The notes under the pieces were generated by a model. That model saw only the letters and a list, made by a program, of their open reading frames with translations, was not told the origin of the DNA and ran no database searches. Source: Spirochaeta sp. UBA2779 (lineage in GTDB: Bacteria; Spirochaetota; Spirochaetia; DSM-2461). Taken from it: DNA of 24,613 nucleotides. The translations under genes were made by a program, and so were the position numbers. The stretch lies in NCBI GenBank assembly GCA_002352375.1, contig DEIH01000061.1, forward strand, positions 1-24,613, written 5' to 3'. Of the stretch, positions 1-8,461 are shown one piece after another (position 1 is the stretch's first letter; each line of letters begins with the position of its first letter).

Positions 1-1
1 C

Positions 2-268
2 CCTCCAGAGGGAACTCCCGGGGAGGTTCAGGAAATAATCCTGGGCAGCAATCTTGAAAAAAAGGAATACCCGCAGTTTGCCGTTCCCGCCGGAACGACT
101 CAAGGCTCATGCCTGATGGACGGCGGAGAGTGGGCATTGCTGGGAACAACAATGGCCCCGCCCTACTCGCCAGAAAACTTTGAACTCTCAAGCCGATTAA
201 AAATGCTTAAGAGCTTTCCTGATTACCGGGATTGGATAATACACTTAACCCGGGAGGAAGAGGCATGA
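2..268 (+). CDS. DUF985 / cupin_5 family protein, C-terminal part
   Basis: An open frame enters from the left edge and runs 88 codons to a TGA at 266-268; its start lies outside the window. The visible part reads like the second half of the cupin_5 (DUF985) family: a stretch ending in 'EIILGSNLE', then 'PQFAVPAGTTQGS', then 'WALLGTTMAPPY', and finally 'FELSSRLKMLKSFPDY', the typical end of these small beta-barrel proteins. The biochemical role of the family is poorly defined; some members are described as sugar- or small-molecule-binding cupins. Its stop overlaps the start of the next gene in an ATGA, so the two are probably translated together. The family call is from memory of the conserved pattern. 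Confidence 0.72.
   Translation, partial: PPEGTPGEVQEIILGSNLEKKEYPQFAVPAGTTQGSCLMDGGEWALLGTTMAPPYSPENFELSSRLKMLKSFPDYRDWIIHLTREEEA
252..258 (+). promoter_or_regulatory. Ribosome binding site fixing the SDR start
   Basis: GGGAGGA lies six bases before the ATG at 265. An earlier in-frame ATG at 232 has no such site and lies inside the previous gene, so the start at 265 is preferred. Confidence 0.8.
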
Positions 269-1038
269 GGACCAACAATGAAGGGAATAAAACAGTCATC
301 ATTACCGGAGCATCGGGGCAGCTCGGCCAGGCATTGGGCCTGAGTTTTTCCAGAGCGGACTATAGGCTGATTCTTCTTTGCCGCAGCTCTGAAAAACTGG
401 AAGGTGTTATCCGGGAGGCACAGTCCCGGGGGAATCCAACCCCGTTAGTCCTGGAGGCGGATCTGACATCTGTTGGCCAGATAGAAAAAGCTTTCGAGGA
501 AATCAGAAACCGTGGATTTCATCCTGATGCTCTGATAAACAATGCCGCCGTTCAGGATCTGGCCCCTATTGCGACTCTCAGTGCACAAGTATGGGACCGG
601 ATGATGGCCGTGAATCTGAGGGCCCCCCATCTCTGTACCCGTTTATTCTCGGCACTTGAAGAATCCTCAGACTTCACTGCAGGGCGGTCCATTGTGAACA
701 TTGCATCTATCGAAGCTGAGAATCCCGCTGTGAACCATGCTCATTACGATGCTTCAAAAGCCGGCTTGATTCAGTATTCTAAGGCTTCGGCACTGGAACT
801 GGGCACCAGAGGCATCCGGGTGAATTGTGTCTCTCCGGGTTTGATATACCACCCCGGGCTGGAAAAAGACTGGCCGGATGGTGTATCACGTTACAAGGCT
901 TCATCTCCCTTGAAAAGACTGGTACGAGCTGAAGATGTATCTGAAACTGTTGTTTTTCTCTGCTCAGCGGCAGCTGCGGGGATTACCGGTGTGAATCTAC
1001 GGGTGGATACCGGAGTTGGTGCCACGCCGGGTTACTGA
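265..1038 (+). CDS. Short-chain dehydrogenase/reductase (SDR)
   Basis: A 257-residue classical SDR, the usual length for the family. The nucleotide-binding glycine motif is TGASGQLG at residues 14-21. The NNAA motif is at 92-95, the catalytic serine is near 148 (VNIAS), and the YxxxK pair is Y161/K165 (YDASK). These enzymes are cytoplasmic NAD(P)-dependent oxidoreductases acting on alcohols, ketones or sugars; the substrate here cannot be read from sequence. The C-terminal 'RVDTGVGATPGY' resembles the usual 'VDGG' ending. The start at 265 is chosen for its strong ribosome binding site and its ATGA overlap with the preceding cupin_5 gene. The gene converges on the long minus-strand operon with only 22 bp between the two stop codons. 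Confidence 0.93.
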   Translation: MRTNNEGNKTVIITGASGQLGQALGLSFSRADYRLILLCRSSEKLEGVIREAQSRGNPTPLVLEADLTSVGQIEKAFEEIRNRGFHPDALINNAAVQDLAPIATLSAQVWDRMMAVNLRAPHLCTRLFSALEESSDFTAGRSIVNIASIEAENPAVNHAHYDASKAGLIQYSKASALELGTRGIRVNCVSPGLIYHPGLEKDWPDGVSRYKASSPLKRLVRAEDVSETVVFLCSAAAAGITGVNLRVDTGVGATPGY

Positions 1039-1060
1039 TAAAAAGATTATAATGATGTCA

Positions 1061-2449
1061 TCAAAGACCGGTGTAAATTGAGGATTCTGAACACTTGAGG
1101 AACCTCCCCTGGCTCTTTTTACCGATAAACTGACCATCACGAACAATCACTTCTCCCCGGAGTATCGTCATCACAGTTTTTCCTGTATATGAAACTCCGT
1201 TATATGGTGAGTATCCCGAATTACTATGAATGTTCTTATCGGAAATCACTCCATTTTCATTTCCGGAGAAAAGGACTATATCCGCATCAGTTCCCGGAAT
1301 CAGGCTGCCCTTCTCTGGAAATAGTCCGAACGCTTCGGCAGGATTCCGGGAAAGTATATTACCCATATCAATTATCCCGGACTTCTCACCACGCACAAGA
1401 TTGGTATAAACGAGCATTGATATTTCCTCACTGCCGGGGATTCCTGCCGGAATCTCCCTGCAGTCGGCAAAGCGGCTCTTGTGAGCGGGTGTGTAAGAAC
1501 AATGGTCCGTTGCTACAACATCAATCTCTCCGGTTTTCAAAGCTTTCTGCAGAGCGGCATTATCTTCTACTTTCCTCAACGGAGGAGTCATAAGGTATTT
1601 CGCCCCATCATCACCTTTGAGTTTTTCTTCTGTCAGAAACAGATAGTGAGGTGTTGTTTCCACGATAACCCGGACTCCGGTATTTCGAATTATCCTGACA
1701 GCATCAAGTCCGGCTTTCGATGATAGATGCACAATGTAGAGTGGTACATCATAATCTTCAGCCGCCTCCCCCGCCTTCAAAATCGCATTCGCTTCAGCCT
1801 CCGGAGGCCGGATTACAGCATGCATCCAAGGTGGAAGAACCCTATCCGAATAACTGCTTTCAATTTCTGAAATCAATTCATCATCTTCAGCATGAATTGA
1901 AATCATGATATGTTTATCCCGACACAGTGGAAAAAGCCTGCTCCAGTCTTCAGGATTAAAATAGACACCAAAATCCCTGTAGGTTGTAAAGAGCTTAACT
2001 GTACTGATACCCATTTGTTTCAGATTATCAAGCTCCGCTGACAGATTATCATGCATGCGGTAAATTCCCTGATGCAATGTATAATCAATAACAGAATCTT
2101 CGGCCTCTCCGATACGCTTCATAGCGCTCTCTTTCAAGTTCATCCCCGGGATCTGATCGGAAAAGTCGATAAAAGTAGTTATTCCTCCGAAGGCCGCTGC
2201 ACAAGATCCTTCATAAAACCCATCCGCAGTCCGCTCTTCTCCTTCTCCAAGGCCGTAATGGGTATGGGCATCAATGAAACCTGGAAAAACAAAGAGACCC
2301 GCGGCATTGATTACATCAGTGTCCGTGGGCAGTTCGGAAATAGGAATGATTGACTCAATCAGCCTTATTTTCTCCCCATCTACATAAAGATCGCTGTTTT
2401 CCAGCTTGTCAGGAAAAACGAGCATCCCATTCTGAATAAGTAATCCCAC
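1061..2449 (-). CDS. Hydantoinase / dihydropyrimidinase-family cyclic amidohydrolase
   Basis: A 462-residue cytoplasmic metal-dependent amidohydrolase of the D-hydantoinase/dihydropyrimidinase group, which hydrolyses cyclic amides such as dihydropyrimidines, hydantoins or allantoin. Visible metal-site residues are H62 and H64 (GFIDAHTH), the lysine expected to be carbamylated at K152 (STVKLFTTY), H186 (SIHAED), H241 (IVHLSS) and D315 (VATDHCSY). A TTG at 2489-2491 would add 14 residues, including two cysteines. The GTG at 2447-2449 is preferred: it has AAGGA seven bases upstream and gives the family's usual N-terminus 'GLLIQNGMLVFPD'. It is the last gene of the operon, after transketolase. 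HyuA-type enzymes occur in anaerobic purine-degradation clusters, which fits the context; the exact substrate is unknown. Confidence 0.9.
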   Translation of the reverse strand: MGLLIQNGMLVFPDKLENSDLYVDGEKIRLIESIIPISELPTDTDVINAAGLFVFPGFIDAHTHYGLGEGEERTADGFYEGSCAAAFGGITTFIDFSDQIPGMNLKESAMKRIGEAEDSVIDYTLHQGIYRMHDNLSAELDNLKQMGISTVKLFTTYRDFGVYFNPEDWSRLFPLCRDKHIMISIHAEDDELISEIESSYSDRVLPPWMHAVIRPPEAEANAILKAGEAAEDYDVPLYIVHLSSKAGLDAVRIIRNTGVRVIVETTPHYLFLTEEKLKGDDGAKYLMTPPLRKVEDNAALQKALKTGEIDVVATDHCSYTPAHKSRFADCREIPAGIPGSEEISMLVYTNLVRGEKSGIIDMGNILSRNPAEAFGLFPEKGSLIPGTDADIVLFSGNENGVISDKNIHSNSGYSPYNGVSYTGKTVMTILRGEVIVRDGQFIGKKSQGRFLKCSESSIYTGL

Positions 2450-2456
2450 TTTTATA

Positions 2457-2461
2457 TCCTT
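2457..2461 (-). promoter_or_regulatory. Ribosome binding site fixing the hydantoinase start
   Basis: AAGGA on the minus strand lies seven bases before the GTG at 2449. The alternative upstream TTG has only AAGAGG immediately in front of it, which is too close to work well. Confidence 0.6.
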
Positions 2462-2497
2462 ATTCTGCAGAGAGCAGGCGCAAAGGGACAAGGCCTC

Positions 2498-4477
2498 TTA
2501 CAAGTTCCCAACCTTCAGCAATTTCCGGGCATTTACAACTATATTTTCAGCACAAAGCTCAAAGTATTTCATCAGCTCCCAGGGTTTCCCGGAGGTTCCG
2601 AATCTGTCATCAACTCCCATCATGTCGAACAGCAGATTTTTCCCGCTGATTTCTCGAGAACCCAGTAATACCGAAGAGATTAGATTCCCCAGCCCGCCTT
2701 TCTGATGTTCCTCCACAGTGAGAATCACAGATGTATCCTGAGCTGCTTTAATCAGTACCGTTCTATCAAGAGGTTTAATTGTAGAAATATTGAGAACTTG
2801 CGCAGCAATACCAAATTCTTCTTTCAGAATCCATGCCGCTCTCATGGCCTCGGCAACTACGGGGCCGGTAGCCACAAGAGTAATATCTCCTGTAAAAGGC
2901 CGATACTCTGAAGAAAGGACTGTGGAAAAAGCATCCTTGAAATTGACTGTTTCTCTTCCTTCATAGCGTATTACAGTAGCCAACCCCGGTATAAATGGTG
3001 TTATCTCAGTCGTCACAAGAGGTGTTGATTCCCGGGCAAATCGCAGGTAGCACGGTCCCTGTATTTCAATGGAAGCAGCAGTTGCTTTCTTTGTTTCCAT
3101 CGAATCCACAGTAGAAAACATCGTCATATTCGGCAGGCCGGCTATCTGAAAGAACTCCTCAAGAGCCTGGTGGGTCGCACCGTCAGGTCCGACAGAGATA
3201 CCGGCATGAGCTCCGGCAATCTTGACATTAAAATTTCCATAACACAGAGTTGTTCTAATCTGATCCAAAGACCTTCCTGCGGCAAAGACACCATAGGTGC
3301 CGATAAAGGGAATCAGCCCGTTCTTAGCCATTCCGGCTGCAACAGTAGTTACAGACTGTTCAGCTATCCCCATACTGAACCACCGGGGCCTACGCTCCGG
3401 GTCTGATTTATAGAACTCATCAATACAGATAGAACTTGAAATATCCGATCCGAGGGCACATACATCTTCATTATCAGTATCCCGTAAAGCCTCCCCGAAA
3501 CCTTTCCTTGTGGGCTTCATTTCCACTTTCATGGATTCTCCACTGTTCCACCAATAGTCTCTGGAGAAAGAGGGAAGGTTTTTTCTAATCTCCTCATCCT
3601 TCTCCCGCTGATAGTCTTCAGCAGTCGAGATCATCTCGTCAGATGGAAATTCAGTCAATCCCAGCTCTGATAAAGCGGTGTCAAGCTCTTCCTTATCCGG
3701 AGCCTTCCCATGCCAACCGGCTTGATTTTCCATAAAGCTGACACTGTTACCCTTAATAGTGTCAGCAATTATCACTACCGGTTTTCCTTTAATTCTCTCC
3801 GCCTCATCATAGGCCCCGATCAATGCCGGAATATTATGTCCATCACACACAACAACATGCCATCCGAAAGCTTCATATTTATCTGCAAGTGGATCAATAT
3901 TCAAAACTTCACTTACTGCACCGTCAATCTGAAGTCTGTTCTTATCCACCAGTCCAACCAGATTGTCCAGCTTGTGATGAGAGGCTTCCATAACCGCCTC
4001 CCAGATCTGCCCTTCCTGTTGCTCACCATCTCCCATCAGACAGAAAACCCGATAATCTGCCCCGTGGAGTTTTCCACTCAGTGCATCACCTACAGCAATA
4101 CTGAGTCCCTGTCCCAGAGATCCGCAGGATGATTCAACACCGGGAACCTTGTGCATATCGGGATGCCCCTGATAAGGACTTCCGAATTTTCGCAGGGTGG
4201 CAATATCTTTAATCGGAAAATAACCGCAATATCCAAGTACAGCATACCAAAGAGGTGCCTTATGACCTGCAGAAAAATAAAACCGGTCCCGTCCTTCCCA
4301 GAGAGGGTTTTCAGGTCTATGTTTCATAACATGAAGATACGCCGTAGCAACCAATTCGGCAGCGGACAGGGATCCCCCGGAATGCCCCGAACCGGCACAG
4401 TGAATTGCAGTTAGAAAATACCCCTTGATTTCACTGATGGATTTTTTCAACTCATCAATATCGTATATCGATTCCAT
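2498..4477 (-). CDS. tkt: Transketolase, single-chain
   Basis: A 659-residue thiamine-diphosphate transketolase with both halves fused. The N-terminal diphosphate-binding part shows H32 (SGHSGG), H72 (SAGHKAPLWY), 'GSLGQGLSIAVG' and the ThDP/Mg motif beginning GDGEQQEGQIWE at 149 and ending in N180. The C-terminal pyrimidine-binding half carries 'GIAEQSV' with the conserved glutamate, followed by 'GTYGVFAAGRSLDQIR'. The enzyme transfers two-carbon ketol units between sugar phosphates. AGGAG at 4485-4489 lies seven bases before the ATG at 4475-4477, so this start is preferred to the TTG at 4483. It begins two bases after the molybdenum hydroxylase stop. The wording of several motifs (GHPDMHKVPGVESSCGSLGQG) is closer to split, catabolic transketolases than to housekeeping E. 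coli TktA. A pentose- or apiose-type role is possible but not shown. Confidence 0.93.
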   Translation of the reverse strand: MESIYDIDELKKSISEIKGYFLTAIHCAGSGHSGGSLSAAELVATAYLHVMKHRPENPLWEGRDRFYFSAGHKAPLWYAVLGYCGYFPIKDIATLRKFGSPYQGHPDMHKVPGVESSCGSLGQGLSIAVGDALSGKLHGADYRVFCLMGDGEQQEGQIWEAVMEASHHKLDNLVGLVDKNRLQIDGAVSEVLNIDPLADKYEAFGWHVVVCDGHNIPALIGAYDEAERIKGKPVVIIADTIKGNSVSFMENQAGWHGKAPDKEELDTALSELGLTEFPSDEMISTAEDYQREKDEEIRKNLPSFSRDYWWNSGESMKVEMKPTRKGFGEALRDTDNEDVCALGSDISSSICIDEFYKSDPERRPRWFSMGIAEQSVTTVAAGMAKNGLIPFIGTYGVFAAGRSLDQIRTTLCYGNFNVKIAGAHAGISVGPDGATHQALEEFFQIAGLPNMTMFSTVDSMETKKATAASIEIQGPCYLRFARESTPLVTTEITPFIPGLATVIRYEGRETVNFKDAFSTVLSSEYRPFTGDITLVATGPVVAEAMRAAWILKEEFGIAAQVLNISTIKPLDRTVLIKAAQDTSVILTVEEHQKGGLGNLISSVLLGSREISGKNLLFDMMGVDDRFGTSGKPWELMKYFELCAENIVVNARKLLKVGNL

Positions 4478-4479
4478 GT

Positions 4480-7272
4480 TCAAGCTCCTGGTTTCTCAGT
4501 TTTTTTCAGTTCCGCAAGTATCTTTTCCGGTACAGCCGGGATAGATTTAATCCAGATGCCCAGCGCATCATGCAACGCATGAGAAACCGATGGAGCACCC
4601 ATTGATAGAGGGAGTTCTCCCATGCCTTTGGCTCCATATGGTCCTTGATCATGGGGCTCCTCAACTATGAGGCATTTAATCCTGGGGGTCTGGCCGATGC
4701 GTCGGATACCCAGCCGGGCGAAACTGTCAGTAACGATTCTGTCATCCTTCTGAACAAATTCTTCCGAGAGGGCATAACCGAGACCCATAACAACACCGCC
4801 TTCCATCTGTCCCTCAACAGCTGCACGATTGATTACCCGCCCGGCATCCGAGGCAATAAAAACATCCAGAACGTTAACCCGGCCTGTCTTCCGGCTGACT
4901 TCAAGAACTGTCGCCTGAGCGGCATAGCAGTAAGCGGCATGGAGTCTGCCAGCTACCGGATTCTCATACCCGTTCTCAGGTTCAACCAGGGCGAAACTGG
5001 TTTGAGGACCGGCATATTTTACTTCTGCTTCTATCGTTATACCTCTATCTTCAAGTGAACTCGCAACTTCGTCCATATCCGTAAAAGAATCCTTGTCCGA
5101 TCCTTTGAAAAAGGAAAACTCTCTGAATGTAATAACCTCTTTATCCACCTTGTAGATTTCAGAGACTTGCCGGATCAGCTTCTCTTTAATCTTTTCTGCC
5201 AGCTTGAGTACGGCATTCCCTGAAATAAAAGTCTGACGGGATGCGGTTGTCATTCCTGCCAGAGGATCCCTGTCCGTATTCGCAGAAAAAATCTTAATTC
5301 GAGAAAACGGCCATCCGAGCTTATCCGACAGTATCTGGGCCATAGCCGAATTAGAGCCTTGTCCCATATCAACACTTCCAATGTGAAGGGCGATGTCCCC
5401 ATCCGGAAGGATTTTCGCGTAGGCCCCGGCAGAATCATCCATTCCGATACCAAGACCAACATTTTTATAGGAGGCCGCAATCCCGATCCCAATTTTCCAG
5501 CCGTCCCTCGGAACAGGTTTCTTATACCGGGATAATTCCTCTTTCAGAACTTTCAGACAACTTGAGATACCAACTCCGCTGAGAGGTCTGTCACCGGTAA
5601 TTGTCGGTTTCCCCGGTTCTATCACATTCATAAGCCGGAACTCAATCGGGTCAAGATGCAGAGAATCAGCCATCATATTCATCATCATTTCCGATCCAAA
5701 AGATACCGTAGGATTGCCGAATCCCCTCATGGCACATGCCGGTGCATGATTGAGATATACAGCCCTGGCCTTGATACTGGCTGCAGGTATTGTATAAGGG
5801 CCTGCGGCAAAGCTGACACTCCTCAGGATTACCGCTTCCTCCACAGAGGCATAGGCTCCACCTTTTGCGGTTATATCGCTTGTGACAGCGGTAATTTTGC
5901 CCTGAAAATCCACGCCCAGCCGATATTTCATCTTCGTGGCATTCCGCTTTCCACTGACTGTTATTGATTCTTTTCTGGTGTATGTGTATTTCACCGGTAT
6001 ACCGGTAAGAACAGCTCCCAGGGATGCAATAATCTGTACAGAGATATCTTCCTTACCTCCGAAACCGCCGCCCATGGGCATTCCTGAAATCCGTATTTTT
6101 TCCTGGGGAAAACCGATTACCGGAGCAATCTCGTGGATATCCATGGGAGGCCCCTGGCTGGCAACATAAACAGTAAGAACCCCTTCAGGATTCAACTCGG
6201 CAATACAGGACTCCGGCTCCAGATAACCATGCTCTACATATTGAGTTTGAAACTCTTCCTCCAAAATCTTATCCGCAGCTTCGAATCCTTTCTTAATATC
6301 TCCACGACCGGATTCCATCCTGGCGATGATATTTTCTTCACCGTGAAGAACAGGAGCATCATCGGAAAGAGCATCAGAAATCTCTGTAACGGAAGGAAGT
6401 ATTTTATATTTTACCCGGATCTTATCCAAAGCGGCATCAGCTTCAGCTTCACTATCAGCATAAACAGCAGCTATGGCATCGCCGATATAAAGAACCTGGC
6501 CATCTGATAGAACAGGTTGGTCCTTCTTAATAGGTCCGAACCTATTCTCACCGGGAATATCGTCAGCCAATAGTACTCTCACAACCCCTTTACTCTCTAC
6601 AGCCCTGCTGATATCTATTTCCAGTATCTCCGCATGAGGGTGAGGACTTCTGAGAACCTTGGCATGAAGCATATTCTCTATATACATATCATCAGCAAAG
6701 AGAGTCTCTCCCGAGGCTTTCTCAATACTGTCTATCCTTATGACAGATTCACCTACAGATACGGATCTGTCAGGAAGAATTGTGTTTCTTTCCACCCGGA
6801 GAATATCATTCCGCATCAGTTCCGCGGCAGATTTAACGGCATTAACAATTTTCACATAACCGGTACAACGACAGATATTCCTTGTCAGAGCCTTATGTAT
6901 CTCTTTATCATCGGGGTTTGTATTCTTATCCAGAAGTGCCTTGGAAGACATGATGAAACCCGGAGTACAAAAACCGCACTGAACAGCTCCCTCTTTCGCA
7001 AAAGAATAAATCAGTGGATGCACACTTTTTTCGTCAGAGAGTGATTCAAGAGTACTGATATGGGCGCCGTTAAGATCCTTGAGAAACTTCCTGCAGGCTA
7101 GAACTGCTTTTCCGTCCAGAATGACAGTACAGGCACCACAGTGTCCCTCGTTACAACCGTTTTTCACTGCAGTCAGGTGAAGCACTTCCCTCAGATACGA
7201 CAGAAGAGTCAAGCCTTTATCAAAACTCTCACAGATGTAATTCTTCCCATTTACTATTAATTCAATCTTCAT
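4480..7272 (-). CDS. XDH-type molybdenum hydroxylase, fused 2Fe-2S and molybdopterin domains
   Basis: A 930-residue protein combining an iron-sulfur subunit (about residues 1-155) with a molybdopterin subunit (about 165-925). The first [2Fe-2S] cluster would use C40, C45, C48 and C60; the second C99, C102, C134 and C136. The Mo domain has GGGFGGKED at 401-409, MRGFGNP at 515-521, 'GSVDMGQGS' at 632-640 and GAKGMGELP at 880-888. By family comparison E408 and R516 match the two substrate-binding residues of purine-oxidising xanthine dehydrogenase, and E885 the catalytic base. This favours purine-like N-heterocycles over simple aldehydes. No FAD-domain gene accompanies it, as in Desulfovibrio aldehyde oxidoreductase (Mop) or XdhD-like proteins, so electrons probably leave to a ferredoxin or partner flavoprotein. 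The ATG at 7270-7272 has a weak GGGGAA upstream. There is no in-frame TGA. Confidence 0.93.
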   Translation of the reverse strand: MKIELIVNGKNYICESFDKGLTLLSYLREVLHLTAVKNGCNEGHCGACTVILDGKAVLACRKFLKDLNGAHISTLESLSDEKSVHPLIYSFAKEGAVQCGFCTPGFIMSSKALLDKNTNPDDKEIHKALTRNICRCTGYVKIVNAVKSAAELMRNDILRVERNTILPDRSVSVGESVIRIDSIEKASGETLFADDMYIENMLHAKVLRSPHPHAEILEIDISRAVESKGVVRVLLADDIPGENRFGPIKKDQPVLSDGQVLYIGDAIAAVYADSEAEADAALDKIRVKYKILPSVTEISDALSDDAPVLHGEENIIARMESGRGDIKKGFEAADKILEEEFQTQYVEHGYLEPESCIAELNPEGVLTVYVASQGPPMDIHEIAPVIGFPQEKIRISGMPMGGGFGGKEDISVQIIASLGAVLTGIPVKYTYTRKESITVSGKRNATKMKYRLGVDFQGKITAVTSDITAKGGAYASVEEAVILRSVSFAAGPYTIPAASIKARAVYLNHAPACAMRGFGNPTVSFGSEMMMNMMADSLHLDPIEFRLMNVIEPGKPTITGDRPLSGVGISSCLKVLKEELSRYKKPVPRDGWKIGIGIAASYKNVGLGIGMDDSAGAYAKILPDGDIALHIGSVDMGQGSNSAMAQILSDKLGWPFSRIKIFSANTDRDPLAGMTTASRQTFISGNAVLKLAEKIKEKLIRQVSEIYKVDKEVITFREFSFFKGSDKDSFTDMDEVASSLEDRGITIEAEVKYAGPQTSFALVEPENGYENPVAGRLHAAYCYAAQATVLEVSRKTGRVNVLDVFIASDAGRVINRAAVEGQMEGGVVMGLGYALSEEFVQKDDRIVTDSFARLGIRRIGQTPRIKCLIVEEPHDQGPYGAKGMGELPLSMGAPSVSHALHDALGIWIKSIPAVPEKILAELKKTEKPGA

Positions 7273-7291
7273 TTTATTCCCCGGACATCAA

Positions 7292-8461
7292 TTAACCGCA
7301 TACCGACAATATCAGATCCATATAGACTTCAGTACATCTGGAAAGATCTGAAATACTCAATTTCTCATTGACAGTATGACAGAGGGATGAATCCCCAGGC
7401 CCGTACTGAATGCTCTCTATTCCAAGATCGTTCACAAGAAAATCCATTTCCTGATATCCATCTGTAAAAAAGACAAGAGGGCCTTGATTTTCAACCTTCA
7501 GATGTGATTTTTTCATGTAATCTACAATTCGAGAGCTGCTCTTTGTGAGTGCAGGCAGCAGCCCCCTCTCCCGAATGGGTTCCCAGTTCCAATCAGGCCT
7601 GGCAATCTCTGCAGTGACTTGGACAGATTCAGTCCGGTAATTATTAATAATTCTGCTGACCTGTTCCTTCACCTGATCCTGGGTTTCACCGGGGACCAGA
7701 CGGCGGTCGAACCAGAGACTGCAGCTGTCTGCCACATTATTGTAGGCACTGCCCCCTTCTATCTTTCCCAGATTCCAGGATGCCTTAACCGTTCCGATAT
7801 TCTCAATTTCACATTCGGTCAGATCCTCAGAAAGAATGTCCCGGACAATATCCATGGCAATCTGTATCGCGTTGATTCCCAGCCAGGGGCGGCAGCCATG
7901 AGCCGCCTTCCCGTCAACCTGAATCCTGATCGGCGCTGTACCTTTGCAGCCGATGCCGAGTTTGAGGCCTGTGGGTTCAGTGACAACCGCATAGTCGGCA
8001 TCAATACCCATTTTCTTCAGTGCCATACTGCCCCGATGTTCCGACTCCTCGTCGATAACGCCGATAAAAGCTACCGGTTTTTCAAGTGTTGCCCCTGAAT
8101 TAATCACCGCCTCAAAGGCTGCGATTACAGCGGCTATACCACCTTTCTGATCAACCGATCCCCTCCCATGAATATCTCCGTCAATTTCCTCCGGAATGAA
8201 TGGATTCTGCATCTTAAAGGCCGGAACAGTATCCAGATGACCGTGAAAAAGCAGTCCGGGCTTCGCCGATTCAACACCGCCGAAAAACGCGGTGATATTA
8301 AAACGTCCCGGTGCAGCTTCGAACATATCTGTCCGGCAGCCTAATGAACAGAAGCGCTCTTCAAGATAAAAAGCCAGCTCTTTTTCATTCCCGGTAACAC
8401 TCTGAATGGAAATCAGTTTCCTGACTTCTTCCACCGCTTTCAAATTCTTCTCTGATCCCAT
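7292..8461 (-). CDS. M20-family metallohydrolase (YgeY/ArgE/DapE-like)
   Basis: A 389-residue M20 peptidase/deacylase with a di-metal site: LFHGHLDTVP at 71-80 (H75, D77), D104 in 'GRGSVDQKGG', the E138-E139 pair in 'VIDEES', E162 in 'VTEPTG', and a late histidine in 'SSLCHTVNE'. The central lid/dimerisation domain is present ('GKAAHGCRPWLGINAI'). Members cleave amide bonds of N-acyl or N-carbamoyl amino acids and dipeptides in the cytoplasm. Length and context next to a hydantoinase and a molybdenum hydroxylase suggest YgeY-type hydrolases of purine-degradation clusters, or N-carbamoyl-amino-acid amidohydrolases that follow hydantoinases. The start overlaps the end of the upstream dehydrogenase gene by 22 bp; GGGGAAG sits close before the ATG, so a slightly later start is not excluded. 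Confidence 0.88.
   Translation of the reverse strand: MGSEKNLKAVEEVRKLISIQSVTGNEKELAFYLEERFCSLGCRTDMFEAAPGRFNITAFFGGVESAKPGLLFHGHLDTVPAFKMQNPFIPEEIDGDIHGRGSVDQKGGIAAVIAAFEAVINSGATLEKPVAFIGVIDEESEHRGSMALKKMGIDADYAVVTEPTGLKLGIGCKGTAPIRIQVDGKAAHGCRPWLGINAIQIAMDIVRDILSEDLTECEIENIGTVKASWNLGKIEGGSAYNNVADSCSLWFDRRLVPGETQDQVKEQVSRIINNYRTESVQVTAEIARPDWNWEPIRERGLLPALTKSSSRIVDYMKKSHLKVENQGPLVFFTDGYQEMDFLVNDLGIESIQYGPGDSSLCHTVNEKLSISDLSRCTEVYMDLILSVCG

Noticed and set aside
1039..1060. Bidirectional terminator between the convergent SDR and hydantoinase genes
   Set aside because: TGATGTCATCA there is nearly palindromic but leaves no real loop and only a short stem; not enough to call a terminator.
2450..2491. 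TTG start of the hydantoinase adding 14 residues as a lipoprotein-like N-terminus
   Set aside because: The added segment has no hydrophobic core, and a better ribosome binding site precedes the GTG at 2449.
4480..8461. Selenoproteins in the XDH and YgeY-like genes
   Set aside because: Neither frame contains an in-frame TGA, so there is no sign of selenocysteine. A labile selenium cofactor cannot be seen in sequence.
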